Of a stretch of DNA of 64,000 bases, positions 1-9,751 are shown piece after piece. The stretch comes from Bradyrhizobium sp. C9 (GTDB lineage: Bacteria; Pseudomonadota; Alphaproteobacteria; Rhizobiales; Xanthobacteraceae), in the NCBI RefSeq assembly GCF_002532045.1, contig NZ_NWTG01000002.1, forward strand, positions 539,710 to 603,709, given 5' to 3'. The first letter of the stretch is position 1. Each line of letters starts with the position of its first letter. The notes under the pieces are model-generated. The model was not told the DNA's origin and did not search any database. It saw only the letters and a program-made list of their open reading frames with translations. A program made the position numbers and the translations under genes.

Positions 1-1
1 C

Positions 2-949
2 GCGGTGGCGCAGAATTTCCACGTGCTGCTGCTCGGCCGCATCGTCACCGGCCTGTTCGGCGGCGTGATCGGCTCCGTCGTGCTCGCCATCGTCACCGAC
101 CTGTTCCCGCTGCATCTGCGCGGGCGGGTGATGGGCTTCATCCAGACCGCATTCGCCGCGAGCCAGGTGCTCGGCGTGCCTGCAGGCTTGTTCCTCGCCA
201 ATCACTGGAATTGGCACATCTGCTTCGTCGCCATCGTCGGCCTGTCGATCGCAGCAATCGCCACCATTGCGCTCTTCATGGAGCCGGTCGACGGACATCT
301 CAAGCTGCAGCACGACCGCAACCCGTTCCAGCATTTGATCGCAACCGTCGCGCAGCCGCGCTACACGCTCGCCTTCCTGGTGACGACGCTGCTGGCGACC
401 GGCGGCTTCATGCTGATGCCGTTCGGCAGTGCCTTCACCGTGCACAATCTCGGCATCGACATCGTCCACCTGCCGACGATCTATCTGGTCTCCGGCCTGT
501 TCAGCATCCTGATGGGGCCGCTGGTCGGCCGCGCCAGCGATGCGTTCGGCAAATATCCGACCTTCATCTTCGGCTGCGTGGTGTCGGCGATCATGGTGCT
601 GATCTACACCCATCTCGGCCACGTCTCGCTGCTGACCGCGATCATCGTCAACGTGCTGATGTTCGTCGGCATCTTCTCGCGCATGATCCCCTCGCAGGCG
701 CTGATGTCGGCGATCCCCGACGCCAGCCAGCGCGGCTCGTTCAGCGCGATCTCAGCGTCAGTACAGCAATTGTCCGGCGGATTGGGCTCGGTGGTTGCAG
801 CCGCCATCGTCGCCGAGAATGCGGACGGCTTGCTGCTGCATTTCGACCGGATCGGCTATGTCGTCGTGGCGAGCTCGATGATCTCGATGATCGCGATGTA
901 TTTTGTGCAGAAGCCGATCGCAAAGCGCGCGGGGCGACGGGTGGTGTGA
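2..949 (+). CDS. MFS transporter, 5'-truncated by window edge
   Basis: This is the C-terminal part of a major facilitator superfamily permease in the inner membrane. About eight to nine hydrophobic helices are visible. A loop reading GRASDAFGKYP resembles the MFS cytoplasmic motif A (GxxxDRxGRR). The helix containing SQVLGVPAGLFLANHWNW looks like the helix-5 region of drug:H+ antiporters and AraJ-like sugar/arabinose efflux proteins. The reading frame is open to the first base of the window, so the GTG at position 5 is not a trusted start and roughly the first 80-100 residues are missing. The substrate cannot be told. It ends 145 bp before tRNA-Leu, which lies on the other strand. Confidence 0.85.
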   Translation, partial: AVAQNFHVLLLGRIVTGLFGGVIGSVVLAIVTDLFPLHLRGRVMGFIQTAFAASQVLGVPAGLFLANHWNWHICFVAIVGLSIAAIATIALFMEPVDGHLKLQHDRNPFQHLIATVAQPRYTLAFLVTTLLATGGFMLMPFGSAFTVHNLGIDIVHLPTIYLVSGLFSILMGPLVGRASDAFGKYPTFIFGCVVSAIMVLIYTHLGHVSLLTAIIVNVLMFVGIFSRMIPSQALMSAIPDASQRGSFSAISASVQQLSGGLGSVVAAAIVAENADGLLLHFDRIGYVVVASSMISMIAMYFVQKPIAKRAGRRVV

Positions 950-1094
950 GGGCAGATTAGCTCACTGGGCGCACACGTTTCAGGCACTGTTCCTGGAGGC
1001 GACCCCTACTCTCAATCCCGCGAAACGGGCGGGTTACGGCCTCGCCGCACCCACCCTCCGGATGCTGAGCGATTTCAATCGCTTAAAAAGGGGG

Positions 1095-1181
<87 letters not shown>

Positions 1182-1329
1182 ATGTGGAGCGGCTTAGTAA
1201 GGATCGGTTACGCGCTTGTCAAATTCGCGATTGGAAATTCGAATAGCCTGTACAGGATTGGGCTGATGGCGTATCGCGAGAGGCTGTAAATGCGCTCAAT
1301 CGCTCTCGAATCCGGCAGGAATGGACCTC

Positions 1330-2298
1330 ATGGCATCGAACCTGGAAACGCTCGTCACGGTATTCGGCGGATCCGGATTTCTGGGACGGAACGTGGTCCG
1401 GGCGCTCTGCAAGCGCGATTACCGCGTGCGAGTCGCGGTGCGGCGGCCTGAACTGGCCGGCCATCTGCAGCCGCTCGGCCGCGTCGGGCAGATTCATGCC
1501 GTCCAGGCCAATGTGCGCTACCCGGCCTCGGTCGAGGCGGCGATGCGTGATTCGCATATCGCCATCAACCTGGTCGGCATCCTGGCCGAGGGCGGCGGGC
1601 AGACTTTCGATGCCGTGCAGGTGAAGGGCGCCGAGACCATCGCCAAGGCGGCAGCCGCATGTGGCGCCCGGATGGTCCATGTCTCGGCGATCGGGGCCGA
1701 TAAGGATTCGCCCTCGGGTTATTACCGCGCCAAGGCGGACGGCGAGCAGGCGGTGCAGGCGGCCCTGCCGCAGGCCACCATCATGCGGCCGTCGCTGATG
1801 TTCGGGCCCGAGGATCAATTCACCAACCGCTTTGCGGCGCTGGCGCGGATGTCGCCGGTGCTGCCGCTGGTCGGCGGCGGGGTCAACAGGCTGCAGCCGG
1901 CCTATGTGGCCGATGTCGCGGACGCCGTGGCCGATGCCGTGGACGGCAAGGCGACGCCGGGTGCGACCTACGAGCTCGGCGGCCCCGAAGTGCTCACCAT
2001 GCGCGAGGTGATGCAGATCATCCTCCAGATCACCCAACGTGACCGCATGCTGGCGCCGTTGCCGTTCGGCCTCGCCAAACTGCAGTCGTATGTCCTGCAA
2101 TTCGCGCCGGGGCCGTTCACGCTGACCCCGGACCAGGTCGCGATGCTGCGTTCGGACAATGTGGTGTCCGACGCCGCCAAGGCCGCCGGCCTCACCTTCG
2201 CGGGCCTCGGCATCACGCCGGATTCGATGGAAGCGATCGCCCCGCAATATCTCTGGCGCTTCCGCGCGACGGGACAGTTCCAGAAGAAGAGCGCGTAG
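1330..2298 (+). CDS. complex I NDUFA9-like NAD(P)-binding protein (atypical SDR)
   Basis: This 322-residue protein belongs to the extended/atypical short-chain dehydrogenase superfamily and resembles the NDUFA9 accessory subunit of respiratory complex I. The N-terminal Rossmann motif GGSGFLG is at residues 13-19. An SDR-like YYRAK (YxxxK) and a downstream PSLMFGPEDQF motif typical of NDUFA9 homologues are also present. In alphaproteobacteria these proteins are annotated as complex I NDUFA9 subunit family, but their role in bacterial complex I is not firmly established. ATG 1330 was preferred over ATG 1321 because AGGA at 1317-1320 is 9 nt from 1330 and abuts 1321. A 23-bp inverted repeat pair follows the stop codon. 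Confidence 0.85.
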   Translation: MASNLETLVTVFGGSGFLGRNVVRALCKRDYRVRVAVRRPELAGHLQPLGRVGQIHAVQANVRYPASVEAAMRDSHIAINLVGILAEGGGQTFDAVQVKGAETIAKAAAACGARMVHVSAIGADKDSPSGYYRAKADGEQAVQAALPQATIMRPSLMFGPEDQFTNRFAALARMSPVLPLVGGGVNRLQPAYVADVADAVADAVDGKATPGATYELGGPEVLTMREVMQIILQITQRDRMLAPLPFGLAKLQSYVLQFAPGPFTLTPDQVAMLRSDNVVSDAAKAAGLTFAGLGITPDSMEAIAPQYLWRFRATGQFQKKSA

Positions 2299-2313
2299 GC
2301 GCTCTCTCCAATT

Positions 2314-2434
2314 GTCGTCCCGGCGAAGGCCGGGACTGATAGCCACAAATGCCCGCTTTGTGCAGGGCTGTGGCGCCATCTCGCGCAACCAGCAAAGACT
2401 TGTGGTTATGGGTCCCGGCCTTCGCCGGGACGAC
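2314..2434. repeat. REP-like inverted pair (family A)
   Basis: A 23-bp palindromic sequence starting GTCGTCCCGGCGAAGG (2314-2336) recurs as its perfect reverse complement at 2412-2434, enclosing 75 bp. Each arm is itself a hairpin (CCCGGC-GAAG-GCCGGG). Related copies with the same flanking TGTGGTTATGG lie at 15976-16009 and 63856-63887. The element sits between two convergent genes (NDUFA9-like and uppP) and could act as a bidirectional transcription stop. Confidence 0.85.
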
Positions 2435-2444
2435 GAGATAGGTC

Positions 2445-3251
2445 TTACCTTCCCATCGCCAGCGCGATCAGGCCGAGCGTGCCGACGATCACGCGCCACC
2501 AGGCGAAGAAGGTGAAGCCGTGGCGGGTGACGTAGTTGAGGAACGTCTTCACCACGACCATTGCAACGATGAAGGAGACCACGAAGCCGACCGCGATGAC
2601 GCTGAGATTGTCCGACGAGAAGTCGGCGCGGTTCTTGTAGAAATCATAGGCGAACGCGCCGACCATGGTCGGGATCGCAAGGAAGAACGAGAACTCTGCC
2701 GCCGAGCGCTTGTCGGCGCCGAGCAGCATCGCGGCGACGATGCTGGCGCCGGAGCGCGACACGCCGGGAATCATGGCGAGACACTGCGCGACGCCGATCC
2801 AGAAATACATCAACAGCGGGAACCGGGTCGCATCGTCCTCGTACACTTTGAGATCGAGCTGATCGACCCAGAGCAGGACGGCGCCGCCGACGATCAGCGT
2901 GAAGCAGACCACCCACGGATTGAACAGGAATTCCTTGATGTATTTGCCGGCGATCAGGCCGATCACCACGGCGGGCAGGAACGCCACCAGCACACCGATC
3001 ACGAAGCGGCGGTCGTCGGGATTGGAGAACATGCCGAGCGCGACGCGCCACAATCTGGTGAAGTAGAGCGCGAGGATCGCGAGGATCGCACCGAGCTGGA
3101 TCAGGATCGCGAAGCTCTTCCAGAAATTGCCTTCGCCGAGATTGAAGAAGCGCTCCGCAAGCAGTAGGTGGCCCGTCGAGGAAACCGGCAGGAACTCCGT
3201 GACGCCCTCGACGATGCCGAGAATCACCGCCCGCAGCATATCCGTCATCAT
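2445..3251 (-). CDS. uppP: undecaprenyl-diphosphatase UppP (BacA family)
   Basis: This integral membrane enzyme dephosphorylates undecaprenyl pyrophosphate to recycle the lipid carrier for peptidoglycan and O-antigen synthesis, and confers bacitracin tolerance when abundant. It is 268 residues, against about 273 in E. coli. Two signatures are visible. The N-terminal EGVTEFLPVSSTGH carries the conserved acidic residues, and PGVSRSGAS matches the PGxSRS motif with Ala where many homologues have Thr. Seven to eight hydrophobic helices follow. The frame is open further upstream to 3329, but homology begins at the MMTDMLRAV stretch, so ATG 3251 (or 3248) is chosen; no strong ribosome site separates the two. 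It is divergent from the fzlA-like gene. Confidence 0.95.
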   Translation of the reverse strand: MMTDMLRAVILGIVEGVTEFLPVSSTGHLLLAERFFNLGEGNFWKSFAILIQLGAILAILALYFTRLWRVALGMFSNPDDRRFVIGVLVAFLPAVVIGLIAGKYIKEFLFNPWVVCFTLIVGGAVLLWVDQLDLKVYEDDATRFPLLMYFWIGVAQCLAMIPGVSRSGASIVAAMLLGADKRSAAEFSFFLAIPTMVGAFAYDFYKNRADFSSDNLSVIAVGFVVSFIVAMVVVKTFLNYVTRHGFTFFAWWRVIVGTLGLIALAMGR

Positions 3252-3507
3252 GATCTGATCTGCCCTGTGTGGAAAACCGAATTCTTCTCGCTTATTCGCA
3301 GATAGGCCGCAATCGCAAAGAATCGTCAAACAATGGGTTACCCGGCCGATTTGCTGGGCTATAGCGTTTTCGTGACCCGCACCATCCGCGGGGGCGGCTA
3401 CCCGCGCCGACGCGACATAGAGACGAGCGGAACTGGTCCGGCCAATTCACAGGTCAGGTCACACAGGTTGATGGTTTCTTAAGCGCCACGACACTACCAA
3501 GGGCTTC

Positions 3508-4200
3508 ATGTATACGCTGTATCACCATCCGTTCTGTCCGCATTCGCGCTTCATTCGCCTCGTGCTCGGCGAGTATGGCCTCGATCTGCGCCTGGTGGAG
3601 GAACGGGTCTGGGAGCGGCGCGAGGCGTTCCTGGCGCTCAATCCGGCGGCAAACACGCCGGTCCTGATCGCCGAGGGCTTTCCGCCGATTCCGGGTGCAC
3701 CCATCATCGCCGAATATGTCGACGAGACGCACGGCCTCGATGCCGGCGAGCGGCGGCTGCTGCCGACCTCGACGGCCGAGCGCGTCGAGGTGCGCCGGCT
3801 GATGGCGTGGTTCAACGAGAAGTTCTTCGAGGAAGCCTCCAACCCGCTGGTGACCGAGCGGATCTACAAGCGCTTCATGAGCGAGGACAATGGCGGCGGC
3901 CCGCCGGCGCCCGACATCATGCGCGCCGCCAAGGTCAATGTGCGCTATCATCTGAGCTACATCGGCTGGCTGGCGAAGACGCGGAACTATCTCGCCGGCG
4001 ACCGCCTCACCTACGCGGACCTCGCCGCCGCGGCGCATCTCTCGGCGATCGACTATCTGGGCGATGTGCCATGGAGCGAGGACGACGCGGCAAAGGCGTG
4101 GTACGCGCGGGTGAAATCCCGGCCGTCGTTCCGCCCGCTGCTCAGCGAATGGCTGGCGGGGGTGCCGGCGTCGCGCACCTATGTGGACCTCGACTTCTGA
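3508..4200 (+). CDS. GST-fold FtsZ-binding protein FzlA-like
   Basis: This is a 230-residue glutathione S-transferase-fold protein. The N-terminal thioredoxin-like domain (about 1-85) begins [16 protein letters not shown] and includes the cis-proline region NTPVLI. The C-terminal domain is all-helical. The overall length and the charged, conserved C-terminal tail ending in DLDF fit FzlA. FzlA is the alphaproteobacterial GST homologue that binds FtsZ filaments and promotes constriction in Caulobacter, and it does not behave as an ordinary GST. This assignment is from memory of the family; a plain GST annotation is the fallback. AAGGG precedes the ATG by 4 nt. queG follows with overlapping stop and start. 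Confidence 0.7.
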   Translation: MYTLYHHPFCPHSRFIRLVLGEYGLDLRLVEERVWERREAFLALNPAANTPVLIAEGFPPIPGAPIIAEYVDETHGLDAGERRLLPTSTAERVEVRRLMAWFNEKFFEEASNPLVTERIYKRFMSEDNGGGPPAPDIMRAAKVNVRYHLSYIGWLAKTRNYLAGDRLTYADLAAAAHLSAIDYLGDVPWSEDDAAKAWYARVKSRPSFRPLLSEWLAGVPASRTYVDLDF

Positions 4201-5339
4201 ACCAGGCGGCCCGGCTCTCTCCGTCCGATCTCAAGGCGGCGCTTGGGCGCGAGGCGCGCGCACTCGGCTTCGATGCCGTCGGCTTCACCACGCCTGATGC
4301 GACGCGCGAAGCAGGACAATATTTTCTGGAATTCCTCGGCTCCGGCGGCCATGGCGAGATGGACTGGCTCGCGGCCAATCCGGAGCGGCGCACCGACCCG
4401 CGCGTGCTGTGGGGTGGCGTGCGCTCGATCGTCATGCTCGGCGTCAATTATGGGCCCGACGACGATCCGCTCAAAATTCTCGCGCGCCGGTCGCACGGCG
4501 CGATCTCGGTCTATGCGCAGGGCGACGATTATCACGACGTGATCAAGAAGCGGCTGAAGACGCTCGCACGCTGGCTCGCTGCGGCGACCGGCGAAGAGGT
4601 GAAGGTGTTCGTCGACACCGCCGCGGTGATGGAGAAGCCGCTCGCACAAGCCGCAGGCATCGGCTGGCAGGGCAAGCACACCAATCTGGTGTCGCGCGAA
4701 TTCGGCTCGTGGCTGTTTCTCGGCGCGATCTATTCCGCAACCGAGCTGCCGCGCGATGAAGGCGAAGCGGATCATTGCGGCAGCTGCCGCGCCTGCCAGG
4801 ACATCTGTCCGACCGCGGCGTTTCCCGCCCCCTACAAGCTCGATGCACGGCGTTGCATCTCGTATCTGACGATCGAGAACAAAGGTCCGATCCCGCACGA
4901 ATTCCGCAAGTCCATCGGCAACCGCATCTATGGCTGCGACGATTGCCTCGCGGTGTGTCCGTGGAACAAGTTCGCGATGGCGGGACGCGAGCAGAAACTT
5001 GCAGCGCGCGACGCGTTGCGCGCGCCCGCGCTCGCCGATCTCGCGCGGCTCGACGATGCAGCTTTTCGCGCGCTGTTCACGAAATCGCCGGTCAAGCGCA
5101 TCGGCCGCGACCGCTTCATCCGCAATGTGCTGATCGCAATCGGCAATTCCGGCGATGCCAACCTCGCCGCCGAAGCGCTGCGTTTGCTCGACGACGCAAG
5201 CCCGCTGGTGCGCGGCGCGGCGGTGTGGGCGCTGTCGCAGCTGATCGCCCGCGATGCGTTCGCGGCGCTGGCGTCACGCGCCGGCGGCGAGCCCGATATC
5301 AGCGTGCAGCAGGAGTGGCGCGCGGCAGCCGCCTCTTGA
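4197..5339 (+). CDS. queG: epoxyqueuosine reductase QueG
   Basis: QueG is a cobalamin-dependent [4Fe-4S] enzyme that reduces epoxyqueuosine to queuosine in tRNA (wobble position 34). Two ferredoxin-type clusters are visible: [16 protein letters not shown], and the later Cys in RRCISY with [11 protein letters not shown] short HEAT-like tail follows (residues about 300-380). The frame is open far upstream inside the fzlA-like gene. The alignable protein begins at NQAARLSP, where the CTG at 4197 overlaps the fzlA TGA, so a non-ATG coupled start is possible; ATG 4149 is the alternative. Translation is probably coupled to the upstream gene. Confidence 0.9.
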   Translation: MNQAARLSPSDLKAALGREARALGFDAVGFTTPDATREAGQYFLEFLGSGGHGEMDWLAANPERRTDPRVLWGGVRSIVMLGVNYGPDDDPLKILARRSHGAISVYAQGDDYHDVIKKRLKTLARWLAAATGEEVKVFVDTAAVMEKPLAQAAGIGWQGKHTNLVSREFGSWLFLGAIYSATELPRDEGEADHCGSCRACQDICPTAAFPAPYKLDARRCISYLTIENKGPIPHEFRKSIGNRIYGCDDCLAVCPWNKFAMAGREQKLAARDALRAPALADLARLDDAAFRALFTKSPVKRIGRDRFIRNVLIAIGNSGDANLAAEALRLLDDASPLVRGAAVWALSQLIARDAFAALASRAGGEPDISVQQEWRAAAAS

Positions 5340-5373
5340 TTTCATCGCGCCGTTCCCGTCATGGTCGCGGACC

Positions 5374-6171
5374 ATGACAAACCAGCCTTTCTTCACCAGA
5401 CATGGCGACGGCTTCATGCCGACGTCAGTTGCGAACGGTCCGTGGAGCCCGGAATCGATGCACGGCCGCGTTGTGATCGGCCTGCTCGGATTCGTCATCG
5501 AGGAGCGCCACGGCTCCGATGATTTCGTCCCCGCGCGGCTCACGGTCGACATGTTCCGGCTGCCCAACATCACAACGCCGGTCGAGGTGACGACCAGGCT
5601 CGTGCGCGATGGGCTCCGTATCAAGGTGATCGAGGCCGAGTTCGTCTCCGGCGGCACCAGCATGGCGCGTGCCTCCTGCCAGTTGTTGCGCAAGACGGAA
5701 AATGCGCCCGGCAATGTGTGGTCGCCGCCGAACTGGCAGGTGCCGGCGCCCGCGGACATTCCGAAGCCCGCTGATCCCAGGCTCGGCATGAACGGCAAAT
5801 GGGAGACACGGCCGATCATTGGTCACATGGGTTCGCTCGGTGAGCGCAGGCTCTGGATGAGCGAAGTCCGAGAGCTCGTCGCGGGCGTCAAGATGACGCC
5901 GTTCGTCCATGTCGCGACCGGCGCGGATTTCGCGAGCCCCTTCGCCAACGCCGGCGACCAGGGCCTCGGCTACATCAACAGCGACGTCACGATCTATCTG
6001 CACCGGTTGCCGGTGAGCAACTGGATCGGCTTCGAGGTGGTCAACCATCACGCGACAGACGGCATCGCGATCGGCGAGTGCTGGCTCTATGACGAGCAGG
6101 GCCCGATCGGCACGTCGACCGTGGCCGCGCTGGCCCAGCGCAAGCCGATGAGCAATCCGCCGCCGCCGTAG
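5374..6171 (+). CDS. acyl-CoA thioesterase-like (double hot-dog) protein
   Basis: This 265-residue protein resembles the thioesterase family with two tandem hot-dog folds (TesB / 4HBT_3-like). Support comes from the substrate-class pattern PARLTVDMFRLPNITTPVEVTTRLVRDG, typical of the first hot-dog, and DFASPFANAG...YINSDVTIYLHRLP in the second. The latter matches the TesB-like xxNxDxTxxLHR segment carrying the conserved Asp. It probably hydrolyses or binds an acyl-CoA in the cytoplasm; the substrate is unknown. The frame is open upstream to 5254 inside queG, but ATG 5374 (MTNQPFF) is the sensible start, 35 nt after queG. Confidence 0.7.
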   Translation: MTNQPFFTRHGDGFMPTSVANGPWSPESMHGRVVIGLLGFVIEERHGSDDFVPARLTVDMFRLPNITTPVEVTTRLVRDGLRIKVIEAEFVSGGTSMARASCQLLRKTENAPGNVWSPPNWQVPAPADIPKPADPRLGMNGKWETRPIIGHMGSLGERRLWMSEVRELVAGVKMTPFVHVATGADFASPFANAGDQGLGYINSDVTIYLHRLPVSNWIGFEVVNHHATDGIAIGECWLYDEQGPIGTSTVAALAQRKPMSNPPPP

Positions 6172-6184
6172 GCCTCTTCACCGT

Positions 6185-6248
6185 CGTCATTCCCGGTGCG
6201 CAATTGCGGAGCTGAAGGCGCGCCTCTCGGCGCGCGCCCGGAATGACG
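6185..6248. repeat. palindromic intergenic repeat (family B)
   Basis: CGTCATTCCCGG at 6185-6196 pairs with CCGGAATGACG at 6238-6248 (one base shorter). Between them is an inner GGCGCGCC-rich hairpin. It lies between convergent genes and resembles the widespread alphaproteobacterial cgtcattcc repeats. It may act as a transcription stop. Confidence 0.7.
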
Positions 6249-6251
6249 ATT

Positions 6252-6719
6252 CTACGTGAGATGCCGCTTCATCTCCGGCCGCGCCCTCAGCGCGGCACCC
6301 TGCTTGCCGACGATCTTGGCGATCCGCTCCGGCGCGAAGTTCAAATCGACGAAGGCCGGCGCGGTGTTGGCGACCTCGTGATACTCCGTGATCTTGCCGT
6401 CGCGCAGCCGCATGATCGCGACGCCCTCGAACATCGCACGCGCGCCCTTGGCCTCCGGCAGGGTCGAGCGGTAGCTGAACGTGTAGCGCGCGTAGAGCGT
6501 TGTGCCGTCGCTGACGGGATCGTGCATCACCCAGCGGAAATCGGTCGCGGTCCGGTAGAACCAGTCGTCGATCATCGCGGCGATTCTGGCGTGGCCCTCG
6601 AACGCGCCATAGAACACGTCGTGATAGACGCCGTCCTCGGTGAAGAGGCTCGCGAAGGCCTTGCCGTCGCGCTGTTCGACCGCGTCGCAGAATGCGCGCA
6701 GCATCGTTGTTGTGTCCAT
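6252..6719 (-). CDS. nuclear transport factor 2 (SnoaL)-like protein
   Basis: This 155-residue protein has the NTF2/SnoaL cone fold. It begins MDTTTMLRAFCDAVEQRDGK and contains the typical SLFTEDGVYHDVFYGAFEGHARI and DGKITEYHEVAN stretches of small-ligand-binding or isomerase-like family members. The acidic and His residues in YHDVF and EYHEV could line the cone, but no specific reaction can be assigned. ATG 6719 has a good ribosome site, AGGGAG, about 6 nt upstream. The frame remains open upstream into the next gene but that part is not homologous. It is likely co-transcribed with the hydrolase gene 23 bp upstream. Confidence 0.75.
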   Translation of the reverse strand: MDTTTMLRAFCDAVEQRDGKAFASLFTEDGVYHDVFYGAFEGHARIAAMIDDWFYRTATDFRWVMHDPVSDGTTLYARYTFSYRSTLPEAKGARAMFEGVAIMRLRDGKITEYHEVANTAPAFVDLNFAPERIAKIVGKQGAALRARPEMKRHLT

Positions 6720-6742
6720 TGGCTTCTCCCTGTGAAGGGAGC

Positions 6743-7558
6743 TTAGCCGATCTCCGCCACCGCGGCGATGATCCGCGCGATGTCCTGCGGACGCGACAGG
6801 CGGTGATCGCCGTCCTGGATCATGGTCAGCACCACGTCCTCGGCCGGCAGCCGATGCACCAGCGCGAAGGCGTGCTTCCACGGCACGTCGGGATCCTGCG
6901 CGCCCTGCAGGATGCGCACGGGGCAGCCGACGTCGATCTTGCTGCCGAGCAGAAGGTGGTTGCGGCCCTCCTCGATCAGGTTGCGGGTGATCGGATAGGG
7001 CGAGCCGTCGCCATAGTCGGATGGCCTGAGCCAGACGCCCTTGGTCTCGATCTCGGCGCGGATCTCCGGCGAGAAGCCCTTCCACATCAATTCCTCGGTG
7101 AAGTCGGGCGCCGGCGCGATCAGCACGAGGCCGGCAAGTGAAGCGCTACCGCCTCCGCGACGCATGATCTCGCGCGCCAACAGCAACGCCATCCAACCGC
7201 CCATCGAGGACCCGATCACGACCTGCGGCCCGCGGCAGAACTGCGAGAACACAGCAAAGCTCTCCTCGAGCCAACGGCCGATGGTGCCGTCGGCGAACTC
7301 GCCGCTGGACTCGCCGTGACCGGAATAGTCGAACCTGACGCAGCTACGGCCATGCTCGGCGGCCCATGCATCGAGCGCGATCGCCTTGGTGCCGGTCATG
7401 TCGGACTTGAAGCCGCCGAGCCAGACCAGGCCCGGCGCGCCACTTGCGCTGCCGGGGCCACTCCCAACCCGGGCGCGCACCGCGATCCGGCGTGCCCCGC
7501 GGCCCTCGCCGACCTCGATGAAGGCGGGTTCCTGCTCGGATGCGGTGGTTTGGCTCAT
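6743..7558 (-). CDS. alpha/beta hydrolase, ABHD10-like
   Basis: This is a 271-residue alpha/beta hydrolase. The nucleophile elbow is G-S-S-M-G with Ser118. The acid is probably the Asp in GAQDPDVPW and the base is the His in DGDHRL, giving a complete triad. The N-terminal [16 protein letters not shown] and [11 protein letters not shown] are characteristic of the ABHD10 group, whose mitochondrial member is an acyl-glucuronide esterase and depalmitoylase. The bacterial substrate is unknown. It is upstream of the NTF2-like gene on the same strand and divergent from infC. Confidence 0.8.
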   Translation of the reverse strand: MSQTTASEQEPAFIEVGEGRGARRIAVRARVGSGPGSASGAPGLVWLGGFKSDMTGTKAIALDAWAAEHGRSCVRFDYSGHGESSGEFADGTIGRWLEESFAVFSQFCRGPQVVIGSSMGGWMALLLAREIMRRGGGSASLAGLVLIAPAPDFTEELMWKGFSPEIRAEIETKGVWLRPSDYGDGSPYPITRNLIEEGRNHLLLGSKIDVGCPVRILQGAQDPDVPWKHAFALVHRLPAEDVVLTMIQDGDHRLSRPQDIARIIAAVAEIG

Positions 7559-7774
7559 GGTTCGGTCACTCGCGTGTCAGAGATCTGGTTTTCAATCGCG
7601 GCGCGGCAGCGGTCAACGGCAGCAAGCCCGCCTTGCAGAGCAGGCGTGCCCGCTATATGTGCCGGGCGTGGCCAAAATGCCTCGCAATTGACGGTTTTGC
7701 CGCGTAAAAGAGCGAGTTCGCTTGCCCGTGGCAGCGTCTTGCTTCAAAATATCCGCCTTCCCTTTCACAACTTT

Positions 7775-7780
7775 GGAGAG
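7775..7780 (+). promoter_or_regulatory. ribosome binding site for infC
   Basis: GGAGAG is centred about 9 nt upstream of the ATT at 7787. It decides the non-canonical infC start, because no ATG, GTG or TTG near the expected N-terminus has such a site. Confidence 0.8.
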
Positions 7781-7786
7781 TTACCC

Positions 7787-8326
<540 letters not shown>

Positions 8327-8353
8327 TTCGAGTTTGTCGCTTTGTTGAAGTGG

Positions 8354-8383
8354 AACGGCCCGCCAGACCTCTGGCGGGCCGTT
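8354..8383 (+). terminator. hairpin after infC
   Basis: A perfect 13-bp inverted repeat (AACGGCCCGCCAG / CTGGCGGGCCGTT) with a 4-nt loop starts 27 nt after the infC stop. There is only a weak T-run (gtttcac). It is a likely terminator or attenuator between infC and rpmI-rplT. Confidence 0.7.
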
Positions 8384-8497
8384 TCACGTCTGAGGGGCTC
8401 CCGTAGCCCGGATGGAGCGGCGCCCGCGGCTGAGCCTCATCCCGACCTGTCAGGGGAACGAGAAGGCCGAGCCGGCCGCGATTTGCCGCCTCAAACG

Positions 8498-8526
8498 TTG
8501 CAAAACTGCCGATCCTCTGTCATAAG
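8498..8526 (+). promoter_or_regulatory. candidate sigma-70 promoter for rpmI-rplT
   Basis: TTGCAA (8498-8503) and CATAAG (8521-8526) are separated by 17 bp. Each matches the consensus at 4 of 6 bases. The -10 overlaps the base of the 8525-8547 hairpin. This is a weak, by-eye call. Confidence 0.3.
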
Positions 8527-8688
8527 CCGGGCCTTCGCCGCCCGGCTGATCAAGGGCTGCCGTGGCGACGTTCAGTGCAGGTTCTTTCAATTCGGAAAAA
8601 ACCATAGCACTTTCAACGCTCTAACGAGCATTTTAGCCGGCCGAACGCCTCTTTGGGCGATATTCGTGTTGGGCGACAGGAGAGCTAA

Positions 8689-8889
8689 ATGCCCAAGTTG
8701 AAGACCAAGTCGGGCGCTAAAAAGCGCTTCAAGGTGACCGCCACTGGCAAAGTCATGCACGCCCAGCGCGGCAAGCGCCACGGCATGATCAAGCGGACGA
8801 AGAAGCAGATCCGTCAGCTCCGCGGCACCCGCGTGCTGTTCAAGACCGACGGCGACAACGTCAAGAAGTACTTCTTGCCGAACGCCTGA
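8689..8889 (+). CDS. rpmI: 50S ribosomal protein L35
   Basis: This 66-residue, very basic ribosomal protein of the large subunit begins with the L35 signature [15 protein letters not shown] and continues [23 protein letters not shown]. Length and sequence match the family fully. A strong ribosome site (AGGAGAG) precedes the ATG by about 5 nt. It forms the conserved infC-rpmI-rplT cluster, with rplT 77 bp downstream and infC 362 bp upstream. Confidence 0.98.
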   Translation: MPKLKTKSGAKKRFKVTATGKVMHAQRGKRHGMIKRTKKQIRQLRGTRVLFKTDGDNVKKYFLPNA

Positions 8890-8966
8890 TCGCGCTCATC
8901 TGCTTGAACCCGGCCGCGTCACGCGCGGCGCCCCGTCACTTCTTCTAGATCTCAAGGATACCAGTC

Positions 8967-9326
8967 ATGTCTCGCGTCAAACGCGGTGTGACCTCTCACG
9001 CCAAGCACAAGAAAGTCTTCAAGGCCGCCAAGGGCTATTACGGCCGCCGCAAGAACACCATCCGCACTGCCAAGCAGGCCGTCGAAAAGGCCGGCCAGTA
9101 CGCCTTCCGCGACCGCAAGCGCAAGAAGCGCACCTTCCGCGCGCTCTGGATCCAGCGCATCAACGCTGCGGTTCGTCCGTTCGGTATGACCTACAGCGTG
9201 TTCATCAACGGCCTGTCCAAGTCGGGCGTCGTCGTCGACCGCAAGGTGCTGTCGGATCTCGCGATCCACGAGCCGGTTGCGTTCCAGGCGATCGCCGAGA
9301 AGGCCAAGGCCGCGCTCGCAGCCTGA
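8967..9326 (+). CDS. rplT: 50S ribosomal protein L20
   Basis: This 119-residue protein of the large ribosomal subunit is needed early in 50S assembly. The signature region [19 protein letters not shown] and the central [24 protein letters not shown] are diagnostic. It is the last gene of the infC-rpmI-rplT cluster. A hairpin with a short T-run (9334-9365) follows immediately and probably ends the transcript, overlapping the 3' end of the convergent hypothetical gene. Confidence 0.98.
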   Translation: MSRVKRGVTSHAKHKKVFKAAKGYYGRRKNTIRTAKQAVEKAGQYAFRDRKRKKRTFRALWIQRINAAVRPFGMTYSVFINGLSKSGVVVDRKVLSDLAIHEPVAFQAIAEKAKAALAA

Positions 9327-9333
9327 TCCTGGC

Positions 9334-9365
9334 GGGCGCTCTAGCGGGCCTTGGCGCCCGTTTTC
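9334..9365 (+). terminator. intrinsic terminator after rplT
   Basis: CGGGCGC (9334-9340) pairs with GCGCCCG (9355-9361) across a 14-nt loop and is followed by TTTT. It lies largely within the last codons of the convergent minus-strand gene, so the stop signal and coding sequence share bases. Confidence 0.65.
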
Positions 9366-9751
9366 AGCGCCTTCTGCGAATAGCGCTGGGCGACCTGCGC
9401 CCGGCAGAACGCCGTAAACGAGATATACATGGTGCCGGATTCATTCCGGTACTTGCGGTCGCAGACCTGCATCTCGTGCCGGTACGCCCGCTTCGGCGCG
9501 CCCTTGAGGCCGGACAGGAAGTCCGCCTCGCATTTCTTCTCGACCACGGCACCGAACTGGACGTCGCCGCTGGCGCCGTATTCGCACGCCTCGAAGATCT
9601 TCATCGCACGGTTGCAGCTGGGCGCCTTCTCCAGCACCGCGATGATGTCATCCATCTGGGTCGATTTGGCGGGACATTCCTCGGTCGCGGCATGCGCCGT
9701 GCCGAGCATGAACAGGACTGCCGGCACGGCCAGGCAAGATCGCAGCAACAT
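9341..9751 (-). CDS. secreted hypothetical protein, Cys-rich
   Basis: This 136-residue protein is not recognised as a named family. The first 22 residues (MLLRSCLAVPAVLFMLGTAHAA) are a clear Sec signal peptide with an AHA-like cleavage site, so the mature protein is periplasmic. Six Cys in the mature part (EECP, SCNR, FEACEY, KKCE, QVCD, FCRA) suggest three disulphides. ATG 9751 is supported by AAGGAG 8 nt upstream. The frame is open further upstream without a plausible start. It lies between rplT (convergent) and pheS (divergent). Confidence 0.65.
   Translation of the reverse strand: MLLRSCLAVPAVLFMLGTAHAATEECPAKSTQMDDIIAVLEKAPSCNRAMKIFEACEYGASGDVQFGAVVEKKCEADFLSGLKGAPKRAYRHEMQVCDRKYRNESGTMYISFTAFCRAQVAQRYSQKALKTGAKAR

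Larger units (their letters stand above)
8327..8688 (+). other. infC-rpmI intergenic region (362 bp)
   Basis: No gene was seen here. The region holds the hairpin at 8354-8383 and a stretch beginning GTAGCCCGGATGGAG (8402 on) that resembles a common Bradyrhizobium interspersed repeat. It also holds a second hairpin AGCCGGG / CCCGGCT (8525-8531 / 8541-8547) and the rpmI ribosome site GGAGAG just before 8689. Its length suggests that rpmI-rplT has its own promoter and a structured leader. That leader might serve ribosomal-protein autoregulation as known for L20 in other phyla, which is inference. Confidence 0.6.

Noticed and set aside
1219..2499. 426-residue minus-strand open frame over the NDUFA9-like gene
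   Set aside because: It has no motif support. The plus strand has a Rossmann motif and a ribosome site.
3807..5339. QueG as a 510-residue fusion extending into the fzlA-like gene
   Set aside because: The first 130 residues are frame-shadow sequence of the GST-fold gene. QueG homology starts near 4200.
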